Source of the DNA: JACCZX01 sp963786295
GTDB taxonomy: Bacteria > Pseudomonadota > Gammaproteobacteria > Burkholderiales > Burkholderiaceae_F
NCBI GenBank assembly: GCA_963786295.1
Contig: CAWAYV010000013.1
Coordinates: 1 to 64,000, forward strand
DNA: 64,000 nucleotides
Direction of reading: 5' to 3'
Below are positions 55,329-64,000 of this stretch, piece by piece. Positions within the stretch are counted from its first letter, which is position 1. Each line of letters opens with the position of its first letter. The notes beneath the pieces were generated by a model. That model was not told where the DNA came from. It did not search any database and worked only from the letters and a program-made list of their open reading frames with translations. The translations under genes were made by a program, and so were the position numbers.

Positions 55329-55915
55329 CGCCCAAGAGTCGGAACCTCCGCCCACCCGCAGTTCCAGAGACTAGGTCCAACGAAGTGTTGCGCTATCTGG
55401 AAACGCAATCGTTAAGGCTCCGTCCGCTTACATCGCTCGATACACGCAAGATTTTTGAAATGAGTCAAGAAGACGAAATGAGGAAGTGGCTTCCCAGTCA
55501 AGTCTATCGAGACGAAATCCAGGCTTCGTCAGTACTGGCTTTTCTCATTTCCCAGTACCGAACCGACATAGACCCCAGAGTATCGCCTTATGTGTTGGGT
55601 ATCGAGCTAAAGAGTACGTCGGACTTGGTTGGCCACGTCGGGCTTAGCCCGTTGCACGGCGACGTCGAAGTGGGCTATGCAGTCGAGCAGTCGCAACAAC
55701 GCAAGGGTATTGCCACAGAAGCGGTGCATGCGATGTGCAAATGGGCTGCTGCAAAATTTCCAAGAGCATCCATCCTCGGCATTACGGTACGAGAGAACGG
55801 CCCATCTCAACGAGTTCTCTTACGAGCGGGCTTCAAGCCAAACGGGGAAAGAACGATGCTCTTCCAAGGAGTGGAGCAAACTGTTCTTGTCTTTACACAC
55901 TCGCCTCATGTCTAG
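55325..55915 (+). CDS. GNAT family acetyltransferase 2 (RimJ/RimL-like)
   Basis: 196 residues from ATG 55325 (ATGA overlap). RimJ/L-type: LETQSLRLRPLTSLDTRKIF, LVGHVGLSPLHGDVEVGYAV, SQQRKGIATEAVHAMCKWAA (motif A QQ.KGIATEA), RENGPSQRVLLRAGFKPNGE. Substrate unknown. Overlaps GFA 4 by 8 bp, so 54843-56315 form one three-gene unit without attC between. Confidence 0.87.
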   Translation: MTPKSRNLRPPAVPETRSNEVLRYLETQSLRLRPLTSLDTRKIFEMSQEDEMRKWLPSQVYRDEIQASSVLAFLISQYRTDIDPRVSPYVLGIELKSTSDLVGHVGLSPLHGDVEVGYAVEQSQQRKGIATEAVHAMCKWAAAKFPRASILGITVRENGPSQRVLLRAGFKPNGERTMLFQGVEQTVLVFTHSPHV

Positions 55916-56315
55916 TCGAACAGCTTCGTGCTCCTGCGGCCAGCTGCGTATCGAGGTCGAAGGTGAGCCACGCGGCGTCGGGGTGTGTCACTGTCTTGCC
56001 TGTCAGCGTCGGACCGGAAGTGTCTTCGCGGCACTAGCAGGTTTCGCCGCGCCGTATAAAGTTTTGGGTACCGCCACCGAGTACGTCCGCACCGGCGACC
56101 ACGGAGCGAAGTTCAGGTTCAGGTTCTGCCCGATCTGCGGAACGACCGTATTCCACACCGAAGAGGGTTACGAAGGTTCGGGAGTGGCAGTAGCTGTAGG
56201 CGCCTTCGCCGACCCAAGCTTTCCTCCTCCTCAAGATTCGGTGTACGACTGCCGTCGTCACTCTTGGGTTCAACTGCCGCCAGGTATCACGACCTACGAG
56301 AAGGACCCAACCTAA
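55908..56315 (+). CDS. GFA family zinc protein 4
   Basis: 135 residues from ATG 55908. Cysteine motifs: ASCSCGQLRIEVEGEP, VCHCLACQRRTGSVF, FCPICGTTVFHTEEG; C-terminal DCRRHSWVQLPPGITTYEK. Of the GFA subtype closest to the classical CENP-V domain. The stop codon TAA is inside the next attC-like site. Confidence 0.88.
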   Translation: MSSRTASCSCGQLRIEVEGEPRGVGVCHCLACQRRTGSVFAALAGFAAPYKVLGTATEYVRTGDHGAKFRFRFCPICGTTVFHTEEGYEGSGVAVAVGAFADPSFPPPQDSVYDCRRHSWVQLPPGITTYEKDPT

Positions 56316-56376
56316 TGGCCAACTCACTCAGCGGGCTTCATGAGTAAAGTAGTGACGACCTGCGAGTGAGTTGAGT
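56305..56376 (+). repeat. attC-like site, 72 bp, right end of the array
   Basis: Core ACCCAAC (fits RYYYAAC), inner arms CAACTCACTC and GAGTGAGTTG pairing perfectly, and R' core GTTGAGT. It covers the stop of GFA 4 and ends 14 bp before the next start codon. Confidence 0.6.
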
Positions 56377-56390
56377 AAATGGAGGATCCG

Positions 56391-56888
56391 ATGAGTGCAA
56401 GATATGTCGTGACGCTTGTGATTACGTTCGCCTTGCCGGTGGCAGTCTTGGCGCAGGGATCCGGAACGGCAACCGCGAAGCCCGCCCCGAAACCGGCGGA
56501 AAGCCGACTGGTTGTCATGCCGGCCAACGATATGAAGTGGACCGATCTCGACCCAAGCGGTGCCCCGGGAGTCAAGGTTGCAAATCTGTGGGGCAACTAT
56601 GCGAAGGGCGCGTTCGGCGCGCTGTTCAAGCTGCCGGCGGGATTCGCGGCTCCCCTCCACACGCACACCCACGACATGAAGGTCGTGATCTTGTCGGGGA
56701 CTTACATTCAGGCCCCGGAGGGAAAGCCCGAATTCCGTCTAGGCCCCGGGTCTTACTTCATGCAGCCCGGCGGGAAGTACCGCCACACAACAACCTGCGA
56801 CAAGGCGTCCGACTGCGTGTTCCTTGTCGAAAGCAAGGGACCCTTCGATCTCAAGACGGTCAATGTGGAAAAGGGCACCACGAAGTAG
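56391..56888 (+). CDS. secreted cupin-like protein (DUF4437-type)
   Basis: 165 residues from ATG 56391 (GGAGGATCCG upstream; an ATG four codons earlier is less likely). Signal peptide VVTLVITFALPVAVLAQG. Cupin: KLPAGFAAPLHTHTHDMKVV (HTHTHD, the metal site), ILSGTYIQAPEGKPEFRLGP, GSYFMQPGGKYRHTTTC. Two further cysteines (CDKASDC) may bind metal or form a disulfide. Periplasmic; function unknown. The last gene that could still belong to the array. Confidence 0.83.
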   Translation: MSARYVVTLVITFALPVAVLAQGSGTATAKPAPKPAESRLVVMPANDMKWTDLDPSGAPGVKVANLWGNYAKGAFGALFKLPAGFAAPLHTHTHDMKVVILSGTYIQAPEGKPEFRLGPGSYFMQPGGKYRHTTTCDKASDCVFLVESKGPFDLKTVNVEKGTTK

Positions 56889-56992
56889 AGCCGTAGAAGA
56901 TACAGGCCGCAGAACTGCGAGATGCAGCAGACGGCGCGCGACTCGGGCGCGGCGCCGCTGCTGATCTCGGTATTGGACACCGCAGGAGATGC

Positions 56993-58036
56993 ATGATGAT
57001 CTACGAACAGATTGCTACCGGCGGTTGCCAATCCTATCTCCTCGGCTGCAGCGAAACCTGCGCGGCCGTCGTGATCGATCCGGAGATCAGCCAGGTTGAT
57101 CGCTATCTTGGCCTCGCCGCGCGCGATGGGCTGCGCATCCATTACCTGATTGATACCCACACGCACGCCGACCACTTTTCCGCGACACGGCAACTGGCGC
57201 GGCAGCTTGGCGTACCCGTGGTGATGCATCGCGAGAGTCCGGCGCCGTTCGTGGACATGCGCCTGGATGACGGCGACATGGTTCTTGTCGGCCATCTGCG
57301 TCTGCAGGTGATCCACACGCCGGGTCACACGCGCGACTCTATGTGTCTGCATGTGGAAGACCACCTGTTCACGGGCGACACGTTGCTGATCGGCGCCACC
57401 GGCCGCACCGATCTGCCCACCGGCGATCCGGAGGCGCTTTACGACAGCCTGTTCGCGGGCATCCTGCGGCTGGACGCGGCGCTCAAGGTGCATCCGGCAC
57501 ACGACTACAAGGGCAGTGGCCACTCGACGATCGCGCGTGAACTCGCCGAGAACCCACGCCTCCAGAAGCGCGACCGCGCCGCTTTCGTCGACATGATGCG
57601 CAGTCTCAATCTGAGCATGCCGACGCACATCACCGAGGCGCTACGCAGCAACATGAGTGGAGGAAAGACCGTCGCGCAGCTGCTCGCGGAAGCCGCTGCC
57701 GCCGTGCCGTTCATGTCGCTGACCGAACTCAAGGCGCGCGTCGAAGCTGCGGACGAGAATCTCATCGTGCTGGACGTGCGCGAACGCGACGCCTACGAGA
57801 ACGGACACATCCCACGGGCGCGCCTGCTGCCACGCGGTCAGCTTGAGCTGCGCGTCAACGATGACCTGCCCGATCCGACCCAGCGCATCCTCGCGTATTG
57901 TGAGCTCGGCCGTATTTCGACGCTGGCGACGGCGACGCTGCGCGAACTGGGCTACCAGCGAGCCGTGGCCTTGGACGGCGGCGTGAAAGCTTGGCGCGAA
58001 GCGGGCTATCCGCTCAAGTCCGGATCGGAGCCCTGA
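56993..58036 (+). CDS. persulfide dioxygenase-like MBL fused to rhodanese
   Basis: 347 residues; ATG 56993 after AGGAG. N-terminal ETHE1/BlhA-type metallo-beta-lactamase: DTHTHADHFSATRQLARQLG (HxHxDH), VIHTPGHTRDSMCLH, LFTGDTLLIGATGRTDLPTG. C-terminal rhodanese: LIVLDVRERDAYENGHIPRA and ILAYCELGRISTLATATLRE with the catalytic Cys. Such fusions oxidise glutathione persulfide to sulfite and exchange the sulfur through the rhodanese domain, detoxifying sulfide. Coupled to a small downstream gene. Confidence 0.9.
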   Translation: MMIYEQIATGGCQSYLLGCSETCAAVVIDPEISQVDRYLGLAARDGLRIHYLIDTHTHADHFSATRQLARQLGVPVVMHRESPAPFVDMRLDDGDMVLVGHLRLQVIHTPGHTRDSMCLHVEDHLFTGDTLLIGATGRTDLPTGDPEALYDSLFAGILRLDAALKVHPAHDYKGSGHSTIARELAENPRLQKRDRAAFVDMMRSLNLSMPTHITEALRSNMSGGKTVAQLLAEAAAAVPFMSLTELKARVEAADENLIVLDVRERDAYENGHIPRARLLPRGQLELRVNDDLPDPTQRILAYCELGRISTLATATLRELGYQRAVALDGGVKAWREAGYPLKSGSEP

Positions 58037-58039
58037 CCC

Positions 58040-58567
58040 TTGTTCTCAATTCAGCCTTGCGCGGTTCCTGACGATGCGCTGTTGCACACGTATCGAGCGA
58101 ATGGCGCCTACACGGATTGCTACGTGACCGACATCGTCGGCTCGGTGTCGCATGAACAGTTTGTGACTGCCTTCTACACGACCTTTGTATTCAAGCTTGA
58201 AAGGATGATCCTGAAGTGGGCGGTATCAAAACCGTCCACGGATGCTCAAGCGGAGCAATTGGCTTCAGGAGAAACTGACACGTTTGCCGCGTGGCACGTC
58301 GAGAAGCGAAGTGGCAATCAGTTGCTGGTGTCGGACTTTTACAGGCGCACAAGATCTTGGCTGATGATCGTTCCTCTGAGAACGAACAGCGGCCCAGTAA
58401 CGCGTTTGTACTTTGGATCAGCAGTCGTTCCGGTAGGAAACGCTAAAACCGGCCGGCCCACACTTGGACTGGGGTTCCGTGCTTTGCTGGGTTTTCACAA
58501 GCTTTACTCGAAGGTACTGTTGTACGCCGCGAAGTCTCGACTGAATCGTCGAGTACCACCTATTTGA
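58040..58567 (+). CDS. conserved hypothetical protein
   Basis: 175 residues, TTG start at 58040 only 3 nt after the MBL-rhodanese stop. Contains YTDCYVTDIVGSVSHEQFVT, FAAWHVEKRSGNQLLVSDFY, RRTRSWLMIVPLRTNSGPVT and LGFHKLYSKVLLYAAKSRLN. Looks like a START/DUF2867-like small-molecule-binding domain (W..M.. near the middle), but I cannot name it. No signal peptide. Confidence 0.65.
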   Translation: MFSIQPCAVPDDALLHTYRANGAYTDCYVTDIVGSVSHEQFVTAFYTTFVFKLERMILKWAVSKPSTDAQAEQLASGETDTFAAWHVEKRSGNQLLVSDFYRRTRSWLMIVPLRTNSGPVTRLYFGSAVVPVGNAKTGRPTLGLGFRALLGFHKLYSKVLLYAAKSRLNRRVPPI

Positions 58568-58587
58568 AAAATCAGCCCCGGGAGCGC

Positions 58588-59010
58588 ATGCAGAGCTATG
58601 TTGAAGGCGCGCTGGTCAAAGACGAGAAGATCGTCCATCTCGGGCACATCAGCCTCTGGTCTCTTTGGCATCTGATCGCATTCGGGCTCGTATTGCTGCC
58701 GGTGTTCGGCTTGGGCCTGATCTTCTTGATCATGGCCTATGTCAGGTACAAGACCACTGAGCTGGCAATCACGACCAAGCGCGTCATCGTCAAGTTTGGC
58801 CTCATTCGCCGCCGCACGATCGAGATCAACATCAACAAGGTTGAGAGTATTCAAGTCGATCAGGAAATCCTGGGCCGCGTGTTCAACTTTGGCACGTTGG
58901 TCATCTCCGGCGCGGGGAATCCGCAGGCGCCGGTCGCGGGGATCTCATCGCCGATGGACTTTCGTAGAGCGTTCATTGAAGCGCAAGACCAAGCGAAGGC
59001 CGGGGCCTGA
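58588..59010 (+). CDS. bacterial PH-domain (bPH2) membrane protein
   Basis: 140 residues from ATG 58588; an upstream TTG (58564) overlaps the previous stop and is less typical. Two TM helices (LWHLIAFGLVLLPVFGLGLI) then the bPH2 domain: TTELAITTKRVIVKFGLIRR, RTIEININKVESIQVDQEIL, GRVFNFGTLVISGAGNPQAP. Membrane-associated, function unknown; such proteins occur with many stress operons. ~140 bp before the peptide transporter operon. Confidence 0.85.
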   Translation: MQSYVEGALVKDEKIVHLGHISLWSLWHLIAFGLVLLPVFGLGLIFLIMAYVRYKTTELAITTKRVIVKFGLIRRRTIEININKVESIQVDQEILGRVFNFGTLVISGAGNPQAPVAGISSPMDFRRAFIEAQDQAKAGA

Positions 59011-59151
59011 CGCGGCTGAAATCGGCCAGCAGCGCGATGCAGCACGACCGTGGGGTCGCACTGCCGAGCGTTGGCTACTACTATGTGACTCGCCGGCCCA
59101 GTTCGAGGCCGAATGCCACGATATGACCCACCAGGGGTGAAGGAGGAAACA

Positions 59152-60948
59152 ATGAACGAGCATGAACTGCGTGCCTTGATCGAGGAAGTGAGGAGCGGCG
59201 AGATATCGCGCCGCTCTTTCGTTCAACGCATGGTCGCCCTCGGACTGACTGCGCCGATGGCGTCTGCGATGCTGATGCATTCGGGCGTAGCCCAGGCGCA
59301 GGCAACGAGCAGCTACAAGGCCACCAAACGCGGCGGCGGCGGCCCGCTGAAGGTGTTGTGGTGGCAGGGGGCGACGCTGCTGAATCCGCATTTCGCCACC
59401 GGCACGAAAGACCAGGAAGGCTCGCGCATCTTCTACGAGCCGCTCGCGGCATGGGACCCGGACGGCATCCTCGTGCCGGTGCTCGCGGCCGAGATTCCGA
59501 CCGTGGCCAACGGCGGGCTGTCGAAGGACGGCAAGTCAGTGACGTGGAAGCTGAAGCGCGGCGTCACCTGGCACGACGGCAAACCGTTCACTGCCGACGA
59601 CTGTGTCTTCAACTGGGAATACGCCAAAGACCCGGCCACCGCCGCCGTCACCGTAAGCAGCTACAGCAACGTGGTGGTCAAGAAGATCGACTCGCACACT
59701 GTCGAGGTCACGTACTCGAAACCCACGCCGTTCTGGGCCGATCCTTTCGTCGGCACCCGCGGCATGCTGATTCCGAAACATCTGTTCGGCGACTTTATCG
59801 GCGCCAAGTCGCGCGACGCGCCCACCAACCTCAAACCCGTGGGCACGGGGCCGTACAAATTCGTCGACTTCAAGCCGGGCGACATGGTGCGCGGCGAGAT
59901 CAACACCAACTACCACGTCGCGAACCGGCCCTATTTCGACACGATCGAAATGAAGGGCGGCGGCGACGCCGTTTCGGCGGCGCGCGCGGTGATCCAGACC
60001 GGCGAGTACGACTACGCCTGGAACGTGCAGGTCGAAGACGAGATCCTGAAACGCCTCGAGGTCGGCGGCAAGGGCAGGGCCGCGATCACGCCCGGCGGCA
60101 ACATCGAATTCATCCAGCTCAACCAGGCCGATCCGTGGACCGAGGTCGACGGCGAGCGCGCCAACCCGAAGAGCAAACACCCGATTTTCAGCGACCCGGC
60201 TGTGCGCCAGGCGATGGCGTTGCTCGTCGACCGCAAGGGCGTGCAGGATTTCATCTACGGCCGCACCGGCGTGGCAACCGGCAACTTCATCAACAACCCG
60301 CCACCGTTCCGCAGCCCGAATACGAAGTGGGAGTTCAACGTCGACAAGGCGAATGCCGTGCTCGAAGCCGCGGGTTGGAAGAAAGGCGCCGACGGCATCC
60401 GCGAAAAAGGCGGCAAGAAGTTGAAGCTCGTTTACCAGACCTCGATCAACGCGCCGCGCCAGAAAACGCAGGCGATCGTCAAGCAGGCGTGCCAGAAGGC
60501 CGGCGTCGACCTGGAGTTGAAGTCCGTCACGGCGTCGGTGTTCTTCTCATCCGACGTCGCCAACCCGGACACCTACACCAAGTTCTGGTGCGACATGCAG
60601 ATGTACACCACCACGATGACGCAGCCCGATCCGGAGCTGTTCATGGATCAGTACGTGTCGTGGCTGATGTCGTCGCGCGAGAACAAATGGCAGGGCCGCA
60701 ACGCGGTGCGCTGGAAGAACGACGAGTACGACAAGGCCTACCGCGCCGCGGAAGCCGAGCTCGACCCGGTCAAGCGCGCGGCGCTGTTCATCCGCATGAA
60801 CGACCTGGTGTGCATGGACAACGTGATCATTCCGGTGGTCTACCGGCCGCGCGTCGCAGCGGTGTCCACCAAGCTGCATGCGCCGTTGTCCGGCTGGGAC
60901 AACGACTTCTGGAACCTAAAGGACTGGTACCGCGACACCGGTATTTGA
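59152..60948 (+). CDS. ABC peptide-binding protein (DppA/OppA family, TAT signal)
   Basis: 598 residues; ATG 59152 with GGAGG 6 nt upstream. Signal EISRRSFVQRMVALGLTAPM (twin-arginine). SBP family 5: GPLKVLWWQGATLLNPHFAT, SVTWKLKRGVTWHDGKPFTA, DDCVFNWEYAKDP, PVGTGPYKFVDFKPGDMV. Binds di- or oligopeptides (or another family-5 ligand such as nickel or glutathione) in the periplasm. First gene of the operon; a strong hairpin separates it from the permeases. Confidence 0.93.
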   Translation: MNEHELRALIEEVRSGEISRRSFVQRMVALGLTAPMASAMLMHSGVAQAQATSSYKATKRGGGGPLKVLWWQGATLLNPHFATGTKDQEGSRIFYEPLAAWDPDGILVPVLAAEIPTVANGGLSKDGKSVTWKLKRGVTWHDGKPFTADDCVFNWEYAKDPATAAVTVSSYSNVVVKKIDSHTVEVTYSKPTPFWADPFVGTRGMLIPKHLFGDFIGAKSRDAPTNLKPVGTGPYKFVDFKPGDMVRGEINTNYHVANRPYFDTIEMKGGGDAVSAARAVIQTGEYDYAWNVQVEDEILKRLEVGGKGRAAITPGGNIEFIQLNQADPWTEVDGERANPKSKHPIFSDPAVRQAMALLVDRKGVQDFIYGRTGVATGNFINNPPPFRSPNTKWEFNVDKANAVLEAAGWKKGADGIREKGGKKLKLVYQTSINAPRQKTQAIVKQACQKAGVDLELKSVTASVFFSSDVANPDTYTKFWCDMQMYTTTMTQPDPELFMDQYVSWLMSSRENKWQGRNAVRWKNDEYDKAYRAAEAELDPVKRAALFIRMNDLVCMDNVIIPVVYRPRVAAVSTKLHAPLSGWDNDFWNLKDWYRDTGI

Positions 60949-60954
60949 GGCACT

Positions 60955-60985
60955 GCGCGCGGGCGCAATCGCAGCGCCCGCGCGC
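60955..60985 (+). promoter_or_regulatory. 12-bp perfect hairpin between binding-protein and permease genes
   Basis: GCGCGCGGGCGC, loop AATCGCA, GCGCCCGCGCGC, without a T-run. Placed right after the stop of the binding-protein gene, it should stabilise that part of the mRNA or partly terminate, giving more binding protein than permease, as known in the E. coli maltose operon (analogy). Confidence 0.6.
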
Positions 60986-61012
60986 TGATTCACCAGCTTC
61001 TCGAGGACGTCT

Positions 61013-61972
61013 TTGGGTTCCTACATCCTGCGGCGCATGCTGATCATGCTGCCGAGCGTGCTCGGCATCAGCGTCGTGCTGTTCACTGTGCTCGCGCTGG
61101 CGCCGGGCGACCCGTTCGAGGAGCTTGCGACCAACCCCGCGGTGCCGGCCGAGGTGCGCCAGATGCTGCGCGCCAAATTCGGCCTCGATGACCCGGTGTG
61201 GCAGCGCTACTTTCGCTGGCTCGCCGCGATGCTGCAGGGCGACTGGGGTTACTCCTTCGTCAGCCGCATCGACGTCGACACGCTGATACTGCAGCGCGTG
61301 CCGGTCACGCTGGCGATCATCGGCGCCTCGCAGGTACTCGCGCTGATGGTCGCGCTGCCGGTCGGCATCTACTCGGCGATGCGCCCGTATTCGCTGTTCG
61401 ACCGCATCGCCAGCACGTTCGCCTTCGTCGGGTTTTCGTTGCCGACTTTTTTCACCGGCATCCTGTTCATCCTGATCTTCTCGATCACTCTCGACTGGCT
61501 GCCGTTCGTCTACCGCGCCGATCTGAGCGCCACCGGCTGGCAGTGGTGGTGGGAGCAGTTCAAACAGTCGATCATGCCGGTCACCGTGCTCGGATTGTTC
61601 CAGGGCGCGAGCTGGACTCGTTATGTGCGCTCTGCCGTGCTCGACGTGATCCGCCTCGACTACGTGACCACCGCACGCAGCAAGGGCCTGCCCGAGCGCG
61701 TAGTGGTGATGAAGCACGTCGTGCGCAACGCGCTGATTCCGGTGGTGACGCTGGTGGCGCTGACGATGCCGGCGGTCTTCGGCGGGGCCATCGTCACCGA
61801 GCAGATCTTCCGTATTCCCGGCATCGGCTCGCTGTTGATCGACGCGATCCTGCGCAACGACACCCCGGTCATCATGTCCGTGACGTTTGTCCTCGCTTGC
61901 CTCGTGATCCTGTTCAACTTCCTCGCCGACCTGATCTATGGCTGGCTCGACCCTCGCATCAGCTACCGCTGA
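61013..61972 (+). CDS. ABC peptide permease (DppB-like)
   Basis: 319 residues from TTG 61013, behind GAGG. Six TM; DppB marks: RRMLIMLPSVLGISVVLFTV, FGLDDPVWQRYFRWLAAMLQ, QVLALMVALPVGIYSAMRPY and the EAA loop ARSKGLPERVVVMKHVVRNA. Inner membrane. Overlaps the DppC gene by 35 bp. Confidence 0.93.
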   Translation: MGSYILRRMLIMLPSVLGISVVLFTVLALAPGDPFEELATNPAVPAEVRQMLRAKFGLDDPVWQRYFRWLAAMLQGDWGYSFVSRIDVDTLILQRVPVTLAIIGASQVLALMVALPVGIYSAMRPYSLFDRIASTFAFVGFSLPTFFTGILFILIFSITLDWLPFVYRADLSATGWQWWWEQFKQSIMPVTVLGLFQGASWTRYVRSAVLDVIRLDYVTTARSKGLPERVVVMKHVVRNALIPVVTLVALTMPAVFGGAIVTEQIFRIPGIGSLLIDAILRNDTPVIMSVTFVLACLVILFNFLADLIYGWLDPRISYR

Positions 61973-62875
61973 CGTCCCGGCTGTGCGCCGCGTGCGTCGT
62001 CCGGTCTCGCTGTGGCGCGAGGCGTGGCGACGCTTCTGCCGCCATCGCATGGCGATGGTGAGCTTGATCGTGCTGATGCTGATGATCCTGCTCGTGGTTT
62101 TCGGGCCGCTGGTGTGGAAGGTGGCCATCAACGACATCGACTTCACTGCGCGGCTCGAGGGTCCATCACTGAAACACCCCTTCGGCACCGACGACCTGGG
62201 GCAGGACGTGTTGGCGCGCATGCTCTACGGTGGACGCATCTCGCTCGCGGTGGGCTTGGCAGCGATGTTGATGGCGATCATTGTGGGTGTCGTCATCGGT
62301 GCCACCGCCGGCATCGCGCGCGGCAGCATCGACGCCGCGCTGATGTGGCTGACGGATCTGTTTCTGTCGCTGCCGCAGTTGCCGCTGCTGCTGCTGTTGA
62401 TCTACCTGTTCCGCGATCGGCTGAAGTCGATGTTCGGCCCTGAAGTCGGCGTCTTCCTGCTGATCGTGTTCGTGATCGGATGCTTCCGCTGGATGCCGGT
62501 GGCGCGGCTGGTGCGTGCGCAGTTCTTCTCGCTGCGCGAAAAAGAGTTCGTCGAAGCCGCGCGCGCGCTCGGCGCTTCGGTGCCGCGCCAGGTCGTGCGG
62601 CACATCCTGCCCAACTCGCTCGGGCCGGTGATCGTGGCCGGCACGATCGACGTCGCCGCGGCGATCATCGCCGAGTCGACGCTGTCATTCCTCGGCCTGG
62701 GCTTTCCGCCGGATATCCCGACCTGGGGTCGCATTCTGTACGACAGCAAGGACTATCTCGATATCGCTGCGCACTGGGCACTGTTTCCCGGTGCGGCGAT
62801 CTTTTTCACCGTGCTGACGATCAACTTTGTCGGCGACGGTCTGCGCGATGCGCTCGATCCACGCAAGGTGATGTG

Positions 62876-62876
<1 letters not shown>
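61938..62876 (+). CDS. ABC peptide permease (DppC-like)
   Basis: 312 residues from ATG 61938 inside DppB. OppC_N: SLWREAWRRFCRHRMAMVSL, then HPFGTDDLGQDVLARMLYGG, RISLAVGLAAMLMAI and EAA loop EAARALGASVPRQVVRHILP. Ends TGATG with the ATPase gene. Confidence 0.93.
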
Positions 62877-63852
<976 letters not shown>

Positions 63853-63856
<4 letters not shown>

Positions 63857-64000
63857 CGGCGCCGTTGCTGGACGTCAAGAACCTCGTCAAACACTTCCCG
63901 ATCAAGGGCGGCGTGCTCGGGCGTGTGGCTGACAAGGTGCACGCTGTCGACGGCGTGAGCTTCGATATCAACGCCGGTGAAACACTCGGTGTTGTCGGCG
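63853..64000 (+). CDS. ABC peptide transporter ATPase (DppF-like), 5' part
   Basis: 49 codons before the window ends. Starts MTAPLLDVKNLVKHFPIKGG, then VDGVSFDINAGETLGVVG, just short of Walker A. ATG overlaps the DppD stop (ATGA). Second ATPase of the operon. Confidence 0.9.

Noticed and set aside
59358..62221. Very long frames within and opposite to the peptide-transporter operon (561 and 464 residues)
   Set aside because: High GC makes long spurious frames; these are Arg/His/Gln rich without motifs, while the frame of each ABC gene has full family signatures.

Overview
The window reads as chromosomal DNA of a GC-rich betaproteobacterium (Burkholderiales-like; inference). Support comes from the mltD-gloB-yafS-rnhA-dnaQ neighbourhood known from beta- and gammaproteobacteria, FabI, an EgtB/EgtD ergothioneine pair, a PEP-CTERM sorting tail and many twin-arginine signals.

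Layout. 1-9.4 kb is a graveyard of broken genes: a CobW-type GTPase, a DUF2721 protein, a GntH-like metallo-hydrolase, a patatin-like lipoprotein, a PEP-CTERM protein and an M66-like peptidase. 4.7-11.1 kb holds three copies of a ~250-bp repeat, the last fused to the 3' end of tRNA-Glu, plus an integron-type attC site on the minus strand. 11.2-16.1 kb holds tRNA-Ala, a TetR-led operon (VOC, PNPOx-fold, cupin), a LuxR-type regulator and gltX. 16.1-21.2 kb carries a C25/caspase-like peptidase coupled to a small partner gene, then a 3-kb island bounded by tRNA-Val and a 42-bp copy of its 3' half; the island contains one large SIR2-remnant/NACHT ATPase.

21.2-47.1 kb is core DNA: an acyl-CoA synthetase, dnaQ, an RND efflux pair lying between rnhA and dnaQ, a yafS-like methyltransferase, gloB, mltD, fabI, selD, a TlpA-like thioredoxin, an AsmA protein, egtB, egtD, a threonine dehydratase and a LolD/FtsX/AttH-like export operon. 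Six of these genes are each broken by one extra nucleotide, and both efflux genes are also frameshifted, which looks more like base-level sequence error than decay.

47.1-56.4 kb is the most unusual part: small unrelated genes all on the plus strand (four GFA proteins, two GNAT, two VOC, cupin, YciI, LysE, EamA, SemiSWEET, DUF1801), separated by several attC-like palindromes whose cores overlap stop codons. I read it as an integron cassette array without a visible integrase (a CALIN). The best attC (53.15 kb) is closely related to the one at 10.05 kb, so the two accessory regions were probably fed by the same integron.

56.4-64.0 kb returns to ordinary genes: a secreted cupin, a persulfide-dioxygenase/rhodanese fusion, a bacterial PH-domain protein, and a dipeptide/oligopeptide ABC operon cut by the window end.
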